Shown: positions 34,878 to 43,790, numbered from the stretch's first letter. The stretch is DNA of 64,000 bases from Kofleriaceae bacterium (GCA_024762925.1 JANTGM010000003.1:62001-126000), one strand, 5' to 3'. Program-made: numbers and translations. Notes: a model not told the origin generated them from the letters alone.

Positions 34878-35503
34878 CCCTGCATAAGATATATTCTTAG
34901 TTGCGTTTGCGCAGCCTGCCTTCGGGGTGGGCCAGCGAAGGATCGATTGTCATATCACACGAACTGGACCCGCTTTCAGCGTTGGGGAGGCGAGGTTGGG
35001 GGCTTGAGCTGAGTGCGTTTCCGGTGGTTTGAAGAGAGCACCACAAGAGCACGACAAACCTCGGCGTGAGGCACTGGAGCCTAGTGTCGGATTCAAAACT
35101 CTTGCTCGCGCTCGCTCCGTTCTTCGCGCTCTGGACGCCTTCGGCTCAGCGTTGCTCAGCGGACCGAGGAACAACGAAGAAGACTGGCAGAGCCCGTCTG
35201 TCCAGCGGGCGAGAAGGCGAGTGATCGCGTTCTATATTCATGAATCGCGAACTAGACGCGCCCAGCTACATGGGGCGCTTGTCGACCTCATCACAGCCTT
35301 GTCTGATAGAGGCTGGAGGCCCAGGTTGCGACCGAAAGAGTTCGCTGCACATCGCCACCTACCACCCGGAGACGACCGTTTTGCTACAGGGCGATCGTCA
35401 TAGCGTCCTTTCTCGTTGGTACTGCTATCGCTATCGCGCGCCTGAGCCTCTTCTTTGCACCGGTGGCTGTGACGGCTCGGTCTTGACGCGGTACCATCCG
35501 CGC
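34878..35503. other. Non-coding region with second family A element
   Basis: Between element B and the FKBP gene. It contains family A copy 2 (35081-35255) and no convincing gene. A frame opens at the ATG within the right terminal repeat (35240) and continues into the FKBP gene, but its residues are unlike FKBP leaders, so it is taken as chance. The FKBP promoter should be within the last ~200 bases. Confidence 0.5.
35081..35255 (+). mobile_element. MITE-like element family A, copy 2 (both ends)
   Basis: 175 bases bounded by left end ctagtgtcggattca and right end tgaatcgcgaactag, which are imperfect inverted repeats of each other. The right 92 bases match copy 1 at 30812-30903. The outer tatattcatgaatcg shows a -10-like tatatt and an outward ATG. 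Confidence 0.8.
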
Positions 35504-35830
35504 ATGGCAGATTTGCAGATAGAAGACCTTCAAGTGGGTACTGGTGATGAAGCGACGCCAGGGCACAGCGTCTCCGTTCACTACACAGGATGGCTCACAA
35601 CGGGTGCGAAATTCGATAGCTCGCTTGATCGCGGCAAGCCTTTCCAGTTCGCTCTGGGCGGCGGCCAAGTTATCAAGGGGTGGGACCAGGGCGTTGCTGG
35701 CATGAAGGTCGGGGGTAAGCGCAAGCTGACCATTCCACCAGAACTCGGGTATGGCGCTCGAGGAGCACCGGGCGCAATACCCCCAAACTCAACACTCGTC
35801 TTCGAGGTTGAGCTCTTGGGTGTTGGCTAA
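35504..35830 (+). CDS. FKBP-type peptidyl-prolyl isomerase
   Basis: 108 residues from the ATG at 35504, with all FKBP marks: [55 protein letters not shown] and FEVELL. Aromatic pocket residues are kept. It lacks a signal peptide, so it acts in the cytoplasm, catalysing cis-trans isomerisation of prolyl bonds in folding. An upstream in-frame extension to 35240 exists but is not family-like. A third family A element begins nine bases after the stop. Confidence 0.93.
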   Translation: MADLQIEDLQVGTGDEATPGHSVSVHYTGWLTTGAKFDSSLDRGKPFQFALGGGQVIKGWDQGVAGMKVGGKRKLTIPPELGYGARGAPGAIPPNSTLVFEVELLGVG

Positions 35831-35838
35831 GACTATAG

Positions 35839-35927
35839 CTAGTGTCGGGTCCAGAATGGTTGTTCGACTCGCCAGCAAACGAGCTGACTTCGCGATCACG
35901 AATCAATGTCCATGGATCGCGCACTAG
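35839..35927 (+). mobile_element. MITE-like element family A, copy 3 (short)
   Basis: 89 bases with left end ctagtgtcgggtccaga and right end catggatcgcgcactag. Left ends of copies 2 and 3, and right ends of copies 1 to 3, each match a common consensus, while the interior of this copy is shorter and different. The right CTAG carries the stop codon of the convergent aminotransferase gene. Confidence 0.7.
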
Positions 35928-37123
35928 GTGAGCTTGGCGAGCGCAGTCTTCATGCGGCCAAGACCTGCCTCGATGTCTTCCATTGAGCTTGCATACGATA
36001 GCCGAGCGAAGCCGGGGCATCCGAAGCCTGAGCCCGGCACCAAGGCTACGCCATTCTCTACGAGGTATCCGGCTAGTGCGACGTCATCAGAAATATTCTC
36101 ACCCGAGGGGCTGCGCTTACCGATAAAGCTCGATACGTCGGGGAATGCGTAGAATGCTCCCTCGGGCTCCTGGCAGTGTACACCGTCCATGGCATTCAAA
36201 AGCTCGACCATGCGCTTGCGACGTGCATCGAATGCTTTGCGCATTTCGGCCACGCATTCTTGCGGACCCGTGAGAGCTTGGGTCGCGGCAATTTGTGCGA
36301 GGTGGTTTGCGCCCGAGGTGCTCTGGCCTTGGATCTTTGTCATGCCTTTGATGATTTCTTTCGGGCCGACAGTCCACCCAATGCGCCATCCTGTCATGGC
36401 GTAGCTCTTTGAGACGCCATCGATCAAGATGGTTCGCTTTGCAATCTCGTCCCCAAGGCTAGCGATCGAAACGTACTCAGCATTGCCATAGACAAGCTGC
36501 CGATAGATGTCATCGGCGATCACAAGAATGTCCTTCTCAACACAGAGGTCAGCAATGTTCTGAAGCAGCTCACGGCTGTAGATGGCACCTGTGGGGTTCG
36601 ACGGCGAGTTGAGAACAATGGCTCGAGTCTTGTCGCCGATGGCAGCGCGCAGCTCATCCATGTCGAGGGCGAAGCCCTTGTCAGGATGAGCTTTGAGACA
36701 AATCGCTTCAGCTCCCGCAAGCCGCACCATCTCCGGGTAGGAGACCCAATAGGGCGCGGGAATGATGACTTCGTCCCCTGGGTCGAGCATGGCGAGAAAG
36801 AGGTTGAAGAGGCTGTGCTTGGCGCCTGCGCTCACCAGGACCTGATCCGGCGTCACCGTAAATCCGTGAACAGCTCGCGTAGATTCACAAATGGCTGCGC
36901 GCAATGGCACCGTGCCGCCCACAGGCGGATACTTGCTTGCGCCGCTCTTTAGGCCAGCAACCGCTGCAGCCTTGATGTGCTCGGGAGTCTCAAAATCGGG
37001 CTCACCGGCACCAAAGGAAATAATGTCGACGCCCTTGGCGCGCATGTCTGCGGCCTTTTGCGTGACGGCCAATGTGATAGAGGGCTTCACTCGATCGAGT
37101 CGGCTGGCTAGGCGAATGGTCAT
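35924..37123 (-). CDS. Class I aminotransferase, aspartate-type
   Basis: 399 residues from the ATG at 37123. It carries SNPTGAIYSRE, the DDIYRQLVYG pocket region, the PLP lysine in DGVSKSYAMTGWRIGW, and the Arg of SFGFARLSYA-like GCPGFARLSYASS. It matches AspC/PatA-type enzymes that transfer amino groups between aspartate and 2-oxoglutarate. The gene follows coaD and rsmD on the same strand with five bases between it and the coaD stop at 37128, so it is probably in the same operon. Its stop codon lies in the edge of element A copy 3. Confidence 0.93.
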   Translation of the reverse strand: MTIRLASRLDRVKPSITLAVTQKAADMRAKGVDIISFGAGEPDFETPEHIKAAAVAGLKSGASKYPPVGGTVPLRAAICESTRAVHGFTVTPDQVLVSAGAKHSLFNLFLAMLDPGDEVIIPAPYWVSYPEMVRLAGAEAICLKAHPDKGFALDMDELRAAIGDKTRAIVLNSPSNPTGAIYSRELLQNIADLCVEKDILVIADDIYRQLVYGNAEYVSIASLGDEIAKRTILIDGVSKSYAMTGWRIGWTVGPKEIIKGMTKIQGQSTSGANHLAQIAATQALTGPQECVAEMRKAFDARRKRMVELLNAMDGVHCQEPEGAFYAFPDVSSFIGKRSPSGENISDDVALAGYLVENGVALVPGSGFGCPGFARLSYASSMEDIEAGLGRMKTALAKLT

Positions 37124-37127
37124 GGCG

Positions 37128-37616
37128 TTACTTCTTTCCTTCGTAGGTTTTTTGGAGGGCTTCGGCGACAGCCGTTGGAACAAGTCCTGAGACGTCGCCT
37201 CCAAAGCTGGCCACTTCTTTTACGAGCGATGAACTCACGTAGTGATTGCGCTCGTCGGTCATAAAAAAAACGGTATCGACACCAGGGGCAAGGCGGCGGT
37301 TCATGTGAGCGAGTTGAAACTCATACTCAAAGTCAGCGAGTGCACGGAGTCCTCGAACGATGGTCGTCGCTCCTCGTTCTTGGCAGTAGTCCACAAGCAA
37401 CCCCTGGTTGTGATCGAACTCAACTCTCGAGCTCTTGTCGCCAAGCGCTTCACGGATGAATTGGGTGCGCTCGTCCAGTGAGAAGAGTGGTGTCTTGTTG
37501 GGGTTTGTCGCGATGGCAACGATGACCTTGTCGAAGAGCGCAAGACTGCGCAGCAAGATGTCGACGTGGCCGTTGGTGATAGGATCGAAGGTTCCCGGAT
37601 AGACAGCAAGACTCAT
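37128..37616 (-). CDS. coaD: Phosphopantetheine adenylyltransferase
   Basis: 162 residues, exactly the usual CoaD size. The nucleotidyl-transfer motif reads YPGTFDPITNGHVDI, and RGLRALADFEYEFQLAHMNR and the YVSSSLVKEVA signature are intact. It makes dephospho-CoA from phosphopantetheine and ATP in coenzyme A synthesis. Its start overlaps the rsmD stop by four bases (ATGA), so it is translationally coupled to rsmD, an arrangement common in bacteria. Confidence 0.97.
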   Translation of the reverse strand: MSLAVYPGTFDPITNGHVDILLRSLALFDKVIVAIATNPNKTPLFSLDERTQFIREALGDKSSRVEFDHNQGLLVDYCQERGATTIVRGLRALADFEYEFQLAHMNRRLAPGVDTVFFMTDERNHYVSSSLVKEVASFGGDVSGLVPTAVAEALQKTYEGKK

Positions 37617-38179
37617 GCGGACTTCCTCTCATAGAACGACACACTGGTGTCGCCATAGCGCCGTGTTTCTGTTCTTAACAGACAACCATAGACGTCTCCA
37701 GGCCCGCTCCGCTTGTCATGCTCAACGACGAGGACGCCATTATGCTCTGCATCGTGAAGAAGCCCGCTATTGCCGATTGCCTCAAGGGCCTGCTCTGCCA
37801 AGTTGGTGGCGTACGGGGGATCGATAAAGATCCAGTGGAACGTCTTGCTGGCGCGTTCGAGTTTTTCGAGATGCCGAAGTGCATCTCCTTGGTGAACATC
37901 ACTCGCAGCCACCACACCAACCTCAGCGATGTTGTGGCGGAGAATGTGTCCCGCATCTCGATCGCGATCGACGAAAACAGCCCGATCCGCACCGCGCGAG
38001 AGCGCTTCGAGCCCCAAGCCGCCACTGCCTGCAAAGAGGTCGAGGACCTGACAGCCTTCGGGCGGTGTACCCAGAATGCTGAAGAGCGCTTCACGAACTC
38101 GGTCGGACGTTGGCCTCGTCTTATTCCCGCTCGGTGCTCGCAAGCGTCGCCCACCAGCAAATCCTGAAATGATCCGCAT
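37613..38179 (-). CDS. rsmD: 16S rRNA (guanine-966-N2)-methyltransferase
   Basis: 188 residues from the ATG at 38179, giving MRIISGFAGGRRLRAPSG, the standard RsmD opening; the longer frame adds an unsupported 18-residue lead. SAM motif VLDLFAGSGGLGLEALSRG and the catalytic DPPY (IFIDPPYATN) are intact. It modifies 16S rRNA during ribosome assembly. It is the first gene of the rsmD-coaD-aminotransferase group. Confidence 0.97.
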   Translation of the reverse strand: MRIISGFAGGRRLRAPSGNKTRPTSDRVREALFSILGTPPEGCQVLDLFAGSGGLGLEALSRGADRAVFVDRDRDAGHILRHNIAEVGVVAASDVHQGDALRHLEKLERASKTFHWIFIDPPYATNLAEQALEAIGNSGLLHDAEHNGVLVVEHDKRSGPGDVYGCLLRTETRRYGDTSVSFYERKSA

Positions 38180-38287
38180 TCGGTGAGATCCTACGCCTTC
38201 AGAAGCGGCAAAAGAATGCCTGCGACCGTGCACTTGCCCAGGCTTCTTGCCGACCCGGTGGACGCAAGTTACGATACTAACTTCAAT

Positions 38288-39892
38288 ATGGCAGAGCAGG
38301 GCGAAAACCTGGTGGGCCGCATCCTCGCTTCGGTGAAGGCAGGCGACTGGGAAGAGCGGGTGGCACTTCGCGAAGGCACGAAGGAAATCCGCTATGGTGC
38401 GTTGGCCGAGCAGGTCGCAAAGGGGGCTGCTGCGCTTCGAGATCTTGGCGTTGCCAATGGTGATCGGGTCGCTATCTATTCTCCGGATTGCTCTGCTGCT
38501 GCTGTGGCGATCTTGTCAGCAATCTATGCGGGCGCTGTGGCACTTCCTGTGAGTGAACTCAGTGCGGCAAATGAGTTGCGCAACCGGCTCAACAATGCAG
38601 AGGCGAGCGTGGTTCTTGTCCATGCCGATCTGCGCGCCAATGCCGACGAGATTTCCGCAGAGCTTAAGTCGCTCAAACACTTGGTTACCATTGGGTCAGA
38701 GCAAGGCGATGGAGGGTTTACTGCTCTGCTGGCAAATGCTGAGCCCTACAGCCCGACGAGTCTAGTGGGGGGCGACGAGCCAGCTCTGCTTCTATATTCT
38801 GCCGGCGCTTCCAACGAAGGCAATGAAGACGGCCTGCGTGGAGTGCTGCACAGTCATGAAACTCCATGGCGCGCCTTTGCTTCCTTTGCGAAGGATTTTT
38901 TGGCCATGGAGCACACGGATCGAGTCTTCTCAACCGTGCGATTGTCGACGGCATACGGTGTCGGCACGGGGCTGATTTTTCCTCTTCTCGCTGGTGCAGA
39001 AACCCTTCTTATGCCCGAGCAGGCTCACAGTGAGCAGGTTTTTGAAGTCATCAAGAGTTTCAAGCCAACCGTCTTTTCCGCGACTCCTTCGCTCTACGGC
39101 CAACTTGCCAGAGACGCCTCTCGAACGGGCAGCACCAAAAGCCTTGCGGATGTTCGCTGGTGTATTGCTGGCGCCGAAGGCATGCCACCAAAGGTCATCG
39201 CGATGGTTCGCGGTGTCTTGGGAAGCAATGTCGCTGTTGGGTACGGCCTCACCGAAGCATTCCAATTTGTCATCGCTGGCGAAGCAAGAGGGCAGCGGCC
39301 TGGAAATTGCGGCCAGGTCTTAGGTGGCATCGAAGTTCGCATCGTTGATGACGAAGGCAACGCTGTTGGTGAAGACGAAATAGGCACACTGCAGCTTCGT
39401 GGTGCCAACATCATTGATCGGTATTGGGGAAGCAAGAAAACCCTCACAGATGATGGATGGTTCACCACTCTCGATCGTTTCATGGTCGATGCCGATCAGA
39501 ACTATTATCACTGCGGTCGCTCAGATCATCTTTTCAAAGTAGGTGGCAAGTGGGTGGCACCAGCGGAAGTCGAGCAGGCACTTCTCGCAAACGAAGCCGT
39601 TTGGGAGTGTGCAGTCATTGGCGCTGATGATGAGGATGGGCTCATCAAGCCCTTTGCTTTCATCGTTCCCAACATTGGGCAAGAGCCCGGTGATGCGCTC
39701 GAAGCCGAGCTTCGGGAGTATGTAAAGAACGAACTCGCACCCTACAAATATCCCCGCTGGATCGAATTTGTGGACGAGTTGCCCAAGGGGCCGGCTGGAG
39801 TCATTCTCCGCTACAAGCTTCGAGACAGGCTGAAGCAATCGCAAAGCCGGCGTGTGGCTGAGAGCTTGGCCAATCGCGAATCCAAGTCGTAG
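38288..39892 (+). CDS. AMP-binding (acyl-CoA ligase-like) protein lacking catalytic lysines
   Basis: 534 residues from the ATG at 38288. Fold marks of ANL enzymes are clear: YGLTEAF (319-325), GRSDHLFKVGGKWVAPAEVE (410-429) and YKYPRWIEFVDELPK. However, the phosphate loop, usually YTSGTTGxPKG, is degraded to YSAGASNEGNEDGLRGVLHSH (170-190) with no Lys, and the C-terminal catalytic Lys is Val505 in LPKGPAGVILR. Closest relatives by character are benzoate-CoA ligases. Loss of both lysines suggests it no longer adenylates, and may bind an acyl ligand or act as a regulatory partner. It is divergent from rsmD. Confidence 0.8.
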   Translation: MAEQGENLVGRILASVKAGDWEERVALREGTKEIRYGALAEQVAKGAAALRDLGVANGDRVAIYSPDCSAAAVAILSAIYAGAVALPVSELSAANELRNRLNNAEASVVLVHADLRANADEISAELKSLKHLVTIGSEQGDGGFTALLANAEPYSPTSLVGGDEPALLLYSAGASNEGNEDGLRGVLHSHETPWRAFASFAKDFLAMEHTDRVFSTVRLSTAYGVGTGLIFPLLAGAETLLMPEQAHSEQVFEVIKSFKPTVFSATPSLYGQLARDASRTGSTKSLADVRWCIAGAEGMPPKVIAMVRGVLGSNVAVGYGLTEAFQFVIAGEARGQRPGNCGQVLGGIEVRIVDDEGNAVGEDEIGTLQLRGANIIDRYWGSKKTLTDDGWFTTLDRFMVDADQNYYHCGRSDHLFKVGGKWVAPAEVEQALLANEAVWECAVIGADDEDGLIKPFAFIVPNIGQEPGDALEAELREYVKNELAPYKYPRWIEFVDELPKGPAGVILRYKLRDRLKQSQSRRVAESLANRESKS

Positions 39893-40211
39893 ATCCCGAG
39901 GACGCCCCGTTTCTGGCAACTACGGGCCTCGGCCGAGATCCTCACGCTACAAACTCAGTACGAGAATGTGGGTGTAGTCCTCAGTGAGACGATGAGGCAT
40001 CGATACCCGAGCGTCTCACTTTTGGGGAATGGCCCAGTGTGAGATTCAAAGTCGCATCTACTAACGATCACTGCTTGAGAGATTTCAACTTGTTAGTGAA
40101 TTGGGACGGGCCGCACACCAACTGCCTGCCTTGGAACAGGGCTTGCGATGCAAGTCACTCGATGGGCTGTGGCAATCGCCTCAGTTCGAACCCCAAGCAC
40201 GAGGTACTCAC
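39893..40211. other. Intergenic region with hairpin
   Basis: About 320 bases between two same-strand genes. A 9-bp inverted repeat (see the terminator at 39983) is present. The only readable frame is the possible upstream extension of the NTPase gene, whose residues look unlike its domain. Confidence 0.4.
39983..40023 (+). terminator. Probable terminator of the AMP-binding gene
   Basis: agtgagacg pairs with cgtctcact over 9 bp around a 20-base loop, followed immediately by ttt. It lies ~90 bases after the stop. The loop is long, so an operator role is an alternative. Confidence 0.5.
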
Positions 40212-43200
40212 TTGCGACGCAGAATCTCCAAGCCGTCTTCTCCCTCGCCCGCTCTCGCTCGTCTCGGTCTGGCCACGCCTCCCCCCTTTGTTGGTCGGGA
40301 CCAAGAACTAAGCGAGCTTATCGACGCCCTGACCGGATCCCCCCTCCTAGTGGTCAATGGTGCAGTCGGTTCGGGCAAGACAAGACTTGTAGGAGAACTC
40401 GCCAAGCGAATTGAGAACTCACTCCAGGTCACCCGTGTCGCTTGTGCGCCGGGTGACCTGGGTATTGCTGTTACAGCTCGATGTGAGCGCGCGATGGATC
40501 GTATGCCCGGCTCGCTCGACACTGTGCTTGCTAGCGAAGCCCGCCTCATTATTGTCGACGACGTTCATCACTTGCCACAGGTTGACGTTGTGCGCTTGGT
40601 GCGAAGCGTTGCTGATAGACCTGGTGCCGGACGCCTGCTGTTGCTCACTCGAGACATCTTGCCTCTTCCCCGAAGCGATGCACGGCAGTTCTCGCTGACG
40701 CTCGAAGGTCTTGATGAAACGAGTGCCAGGGACCTGTGGTCTCACTTGGAAGAACTCTATGGTCCAACGGAACACAAAGCTTGTGATGCTGCGCTGAGCA
40801 AGACCCGTGGGATGCCCCTCGCAATGCGACGAGAGTACGCCCGCAGCCGGTACGGGGAAGATGCGTGGGAGCTGGAAGCTCTTGATTCCTCTGCACGCGC
40901 AGCATTGGAAGCCGTGTGCGTTGTGAAACTTGCAGCCGCGCCTGCAGCCATCGCTGCGGTACTTGAGGAGTCCAGTCCAGAGGGCTCGCTCATCGAGCTT
41001 GTCTCGCGACAGCTTATCGATCCACTCGATTCTGGGCGTTTTGCTGTTCACGATGTTGTGCGCGATCAGGTGCTTGCTGCCATGGAGCCCGCACATCGCG
41101 CAACCCTTGAGCGTCGTGCTGTTGAGGTGCTCCGAGGCCTCGGACGTGGCAATGGTCCAATGCGACCCGCGTGGACGGCCGGCGACGATGGCGCGATTGC
41201 ACTTATGGATCCAGTGGATCGCACGCGCGAAATCATCATGCATCTGATTGCTGCTGGCGACTATGATGCAGCTGGTGATGCCTTGGTGGAGTGTGCTCGC
41301 AGTGCTCTTGCACGTGGTGCGGGCGGCGAACTCCTGGCGCAGCTAAAGACGCTGGGAGTACTTGGTGTAAGAACTCACCGTCTCAATCGTGTTGAAGCCC
41401 AAATTGCGATTCGGCACGGTCGCTTTGCCGATGCCGCGGAGTTGAGCTCTGAACTCGATGCACCCATGCAGGCCTTCCTGCAATTTCGCACTGGTGCGAT
41501 CCCATCGGCACGCAGTCTTCTCGAGGAGGTTGTTGCCTCCGATTCCGATTTCACCGCGGATATGCGCGCACAAGCGGCTGCGACTCTCGCAGAACTTGAG
41601 ATTGCCTGTGGCCACGCCGATCAGGCTGAGATGTGTCTATCCAACGCCTTTGTGCTGCGTGAAGAACTCAGTGGGGCCGCGCGAGCTGCTCTGCACCTGG
41701 CCTTTGCACAGCTAGAGTCACATCGCGGGAACCTCAGTGGGGCTCGCGCGGCACTGGCTCGGGCTGCAAGCGGCGCCAACGATGGCGAGTTGGCTGCACG
41801 CGTTGAAGTTGCTCGGGTGAGAAACCTCGTGGATGAACTCCGCTTTCGCGAAGCACGTCAGCTGCACCAGCAAGCGGAACTCGCTGTCCGCGAAGTGGAT
41901 TGTGTTCCTCTGCGAGACGAACTTGCTCGATGCTCGTCACTTGTGGAGTGCTCAGTGGGTAACGCCCATGACGCTGGTAAAACTCTTAGGCAGGTGGTCG
42001 CATCCGCTCGTCAACGTGGCGACGAAATCGGAGCGCTTCGAGCCGACCTCGAACTCGCGCGAAGCTTGGTTGCAATTGGTGAGCTAGGCAACGCAGCGGA
42101 GATTGCCGCCGCGGTGGGAGCGACTGCTCGCCGCTATGGGCTTCGCTTGCTTGTTGCCCAAGCCGACCTCGTGAATGCGCATGTTGGTCTCATTGAACTG
42201 CGCATTGAACTGGTCGCCGAGCTGGTGCTCGAACTCGACGAGTCGGTGTTGTCTGATGAGGATGCCCGCCGCTTGGCCGCCATTCGCCGCGAGGTGGATG
42301 CCTGGACGGGGAGGGATGCTGAGGGTGAGGCTGAGTCCGATCTCGAAACCGCTCGCCTCGCTCTGGCCCGAGGCAACGCCGCTGATGCGCTCACGGCGGC
42401 AAGGCGGGCTTCCGTGCAAGCTGACCGTCTTGGCTACGGACGAACTCTCTCTCTTGCACTTGCTCTTGTTGCTCGCTTAGAACTTTCCCGAGGGCAACGA
42501 AAATCTGCCAGCGAAGCGGCCATGCGTGCTGCCCGCGAGGCGCAGAGAAGTGCGTGTACGGAGGCACAGATTCAATCGCTTCTCGTGTTATCCGCATTGG
42601 CTCGAGATCAGGGCAAGGTGCGGGATGCCGCGACCTACGCTCGCGATGCGCGCACGATGGCGAGCGAGGCTGTCTCGCCCACGTTGCTGCTGGTCGCCGT
42701 AAAAGCCTTGGAAGTCATCGCAGAAGATGGCAATGACTTTGGGGAACCGCGCCCAAATGCAAGCGCCGCTACGGCAAGTCGCTGGGCGCAAGCGGCTGCG
42801 GATGCAATGCTTGCAGACCTCGGATTCAGTGCTGCACGTCCATTCCGCTGTGTGAGCGCCACAGGTGCAGAGAGCTTTGTTGCTTCGGCAAGTGCAGACC
42901 TGTTGGGAATGAATGAGCGCAGCCTATCAGTGGATGCGGTCCGCCAGGTTATCGTTCGCAAGGGCGAGACAACCGCGGACCTTCGTCGGCGCAGCTTGCT
43001 CAAGCGTCTGCTCTTTCTCTTTGCTGGCGCCCCTGGCCACGTTTTCTCAAAAGAGGATATCGTCGAAAAGGTTTGGCAAGTTGAGTATCACCCACTGCGT
43101 CATGATGCTGCGCTCTTCACAAACATCATGCGCATTCGGCGACTGTTGGGGGATGACGCCAACGAACTCATCAGTGTGAGTGAAGAGGGCTACGCAATGG

Positions 43201-43247
43201 TGCCCCCATCAGACTTTCTCTATGTGGAAGAGACTCCCCAGCCATAG
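40212..43247 (+). CDS. NTPase - TPR - winged-helix regulator
   Basis: About 1011 residues from TTG 40212, which has GAGG seven bases upstream; a longer TTG at 40101 is possible. An N-terminal STAND/AAA-like NTPase has FVGRDQEL, Walker A NGAVGSGKTRL and a Walker B LIIVDDVHHL. A long helical TPR-like region follows (~300-870). The C-terminal ~110 residues form an OmpR/PhoB-type winged helix (RRSLLKRLLFLFAGAP, DIVEKVWQVEYHPLRHD, FTNIMRIRRLLGDD). Having the DNA-binding domain at the C-terminus of such a protein suggests a ligand-activated regulator rather than AfsR. Targets are unknown. Confidence 0.85.
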   Translation: MRRRISKPSSPSPALARLGLATPPPFVGRDQELSELIDALTGSPLLVVNGAVGSGKTRLVGELAKRIENSLQVTRVACAPGDLGIAVTARCERAMDRMPGSLDTVLASEARLIIVDDVHHLPQVDVVRLVRSVADRPGAGRLLLLTRDILPLPRSDARQFSLTLEGLDETSARDLWSHLEELYGPTEHKACDAALSKTRGMPLAMRREYARSRYGEDAWELEALDSSARAALEAVCVVKLAAAPAAIAAVLEESSPEGSLIELVSRQLIDPLDSGRFAVHDVVRDQVLAAMEPAHRATLERRAVEVLRGLGRGNGPMRPAWTAGDDGAIALMDPVDRTREIIMHLIAAGDYDAAGDALVECARSALARGAGGELLAQLKTLGVLGVRTHRLNRVEAQIAIRHGRFADAAELSSELDAPMQAFLQFRTGAIPSARSLLEEVVASDSDFTADMRAQAAATLAELEIACGHADQAEMCLSNAFVLREELSGAARAALHLAFAQLESHRGNLSGARAALARAASGANDGELAARVEVARVRNLVDELRFREARQLHQQAELAVREVDCVPLRDELARCSSLVECSVGNAHDAGKTLRQVVASARQRGDEIGALRADLELARSLVAIGELGNAAEIAAAVGATARRYGLRLLVAQADLVNAHVGLIELRIELVAELVLELDESVLSDEDARRLAAIRREVDAWTGRDAEGEAESDLETARLALARGNAADALTAARRASVQADRLGYGRTLSLALALVARLELSRGQRKSASEAAMRAAREAQRSACTEAQIQSLLVLSALARDQGKVRDAATYARDARTMASEAVSPTLLLVAVKALEVIAEDGNDFGEPRPNASAATASRWAQAAADAMLADLGFSAARPFRCVSATGAESFVASASADLLGMNERSLSVDAVRQVIVRKGETTADLRRRSLLKRLLFLFAGAPGHVFSKEDIVEKVWQVEYHPLRHDAALFTNIMRIRRLLGDDANELISVSEEGYAMVPPSDFLYVEETPQP

Positions 43248-43253
43248 CTGGGG
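43236..43253. terminator. Hairpin overlapping the stop codon
   Basis: ccccagc-cata-gctgggg forms a 7-bp stem that includes the stop TAG of the NTPase gene. A T-run of seven is located ~17 bases further on. It may end transcription from both convergent genes. Confidence 0.5.
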
Positions 43254-43286
43254 GCGACTTCTTGGGATTGCGTTTTTTTCGGGCTG

Positions 43287-43781
43287 CTACTTCGCTTCAG
43301 CGAGTAGGCCAGCGATGGTCTCGCGCACATCGAATTCCGATCGCCCGTTCACGACCCAGTCCTCCATACTTCCGTACTTCTTGGGGCCGCGTGGAGTGCC
43401 CTTGAGTCTTAGGCAATGGTCGAATGGGGCACAAGCAGCACCACTGGCAATTTTTGGGTGCACTCTGTGCTTCTTATCTGCTTGCAGCATGTGAAGCATG
43501 AGGCCCTTGTCGAGCGACCACTCAAAGGCAGTCCAGTCACCTTCATAGGCGCTGCTTTTTGAGAAACCGCCAAAGGTTGGCTCGTCGAAGAGGATGAAGA
43601 CACTAATCTTGTCTCGCTCGTTCGTGGGAATGTGATCGATCCAGATTCGGTTGGCGAGCACATCAAAGTCACCGCCAGAGGTTTCGAATGACTCTTCGGC
43701 TTGGCTTGGCCATAGCCACCAAGCGGCGAGTACAAGGGCGAGGACTGCGAGCAGCGCATTGCGTGTCTTGGCTTTGGACAT
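43287..43781 (-). CDS. Small membrane-anchored protein of unknown function
   Basis: 164 residues with one N-terminal helix (NALLAVLALVLAAWWLW) and an exported domain of ~130 residues that contains FDVLANRIWIDHIPTNERDK, ISVFILFDEPTFGGFSKSS and a C-x5-C pair. I do not recognise the family. The exported domain has the beta-strand-rich look of a lipocalin-like or Ig-like fold. It is separated by nine bases from the histidine kinase upstream on the same strand, so the two are probably co-transcribed and it may be an accessory of that kinase. Confidence 0.65.
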   Translation of the reverse strand: MSKAKTRNALLAVLALVLAAWWLWPSQAEESFETSGGDFDVLANRIWIDHIPTNERDKISVFILFDEPTFGGFSKSSAYEGDWTAFEWSLDKGLMLHMLQADKKHRVHPKIASGAACAPFDHCLRLKGTPRGPKKYGSMEDWVVNGRSEFDVRETIAGLLAEAK

Positions 43782-43790
43782 CCTGGAAGG

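Noticed and set aside
35240-35503. N-terminal extension of the FKBP gene
   Set aside because: The extension begins inside a mini-element and does not look like a leader; the ATG at 35504 gives the standard FKBP length.
40419-41243. 274-codon minus-strand ORF
   Set aside because: It lies fully antisense to the NTPase gene, which has a clear Walker A and B; no domain in the ORF.
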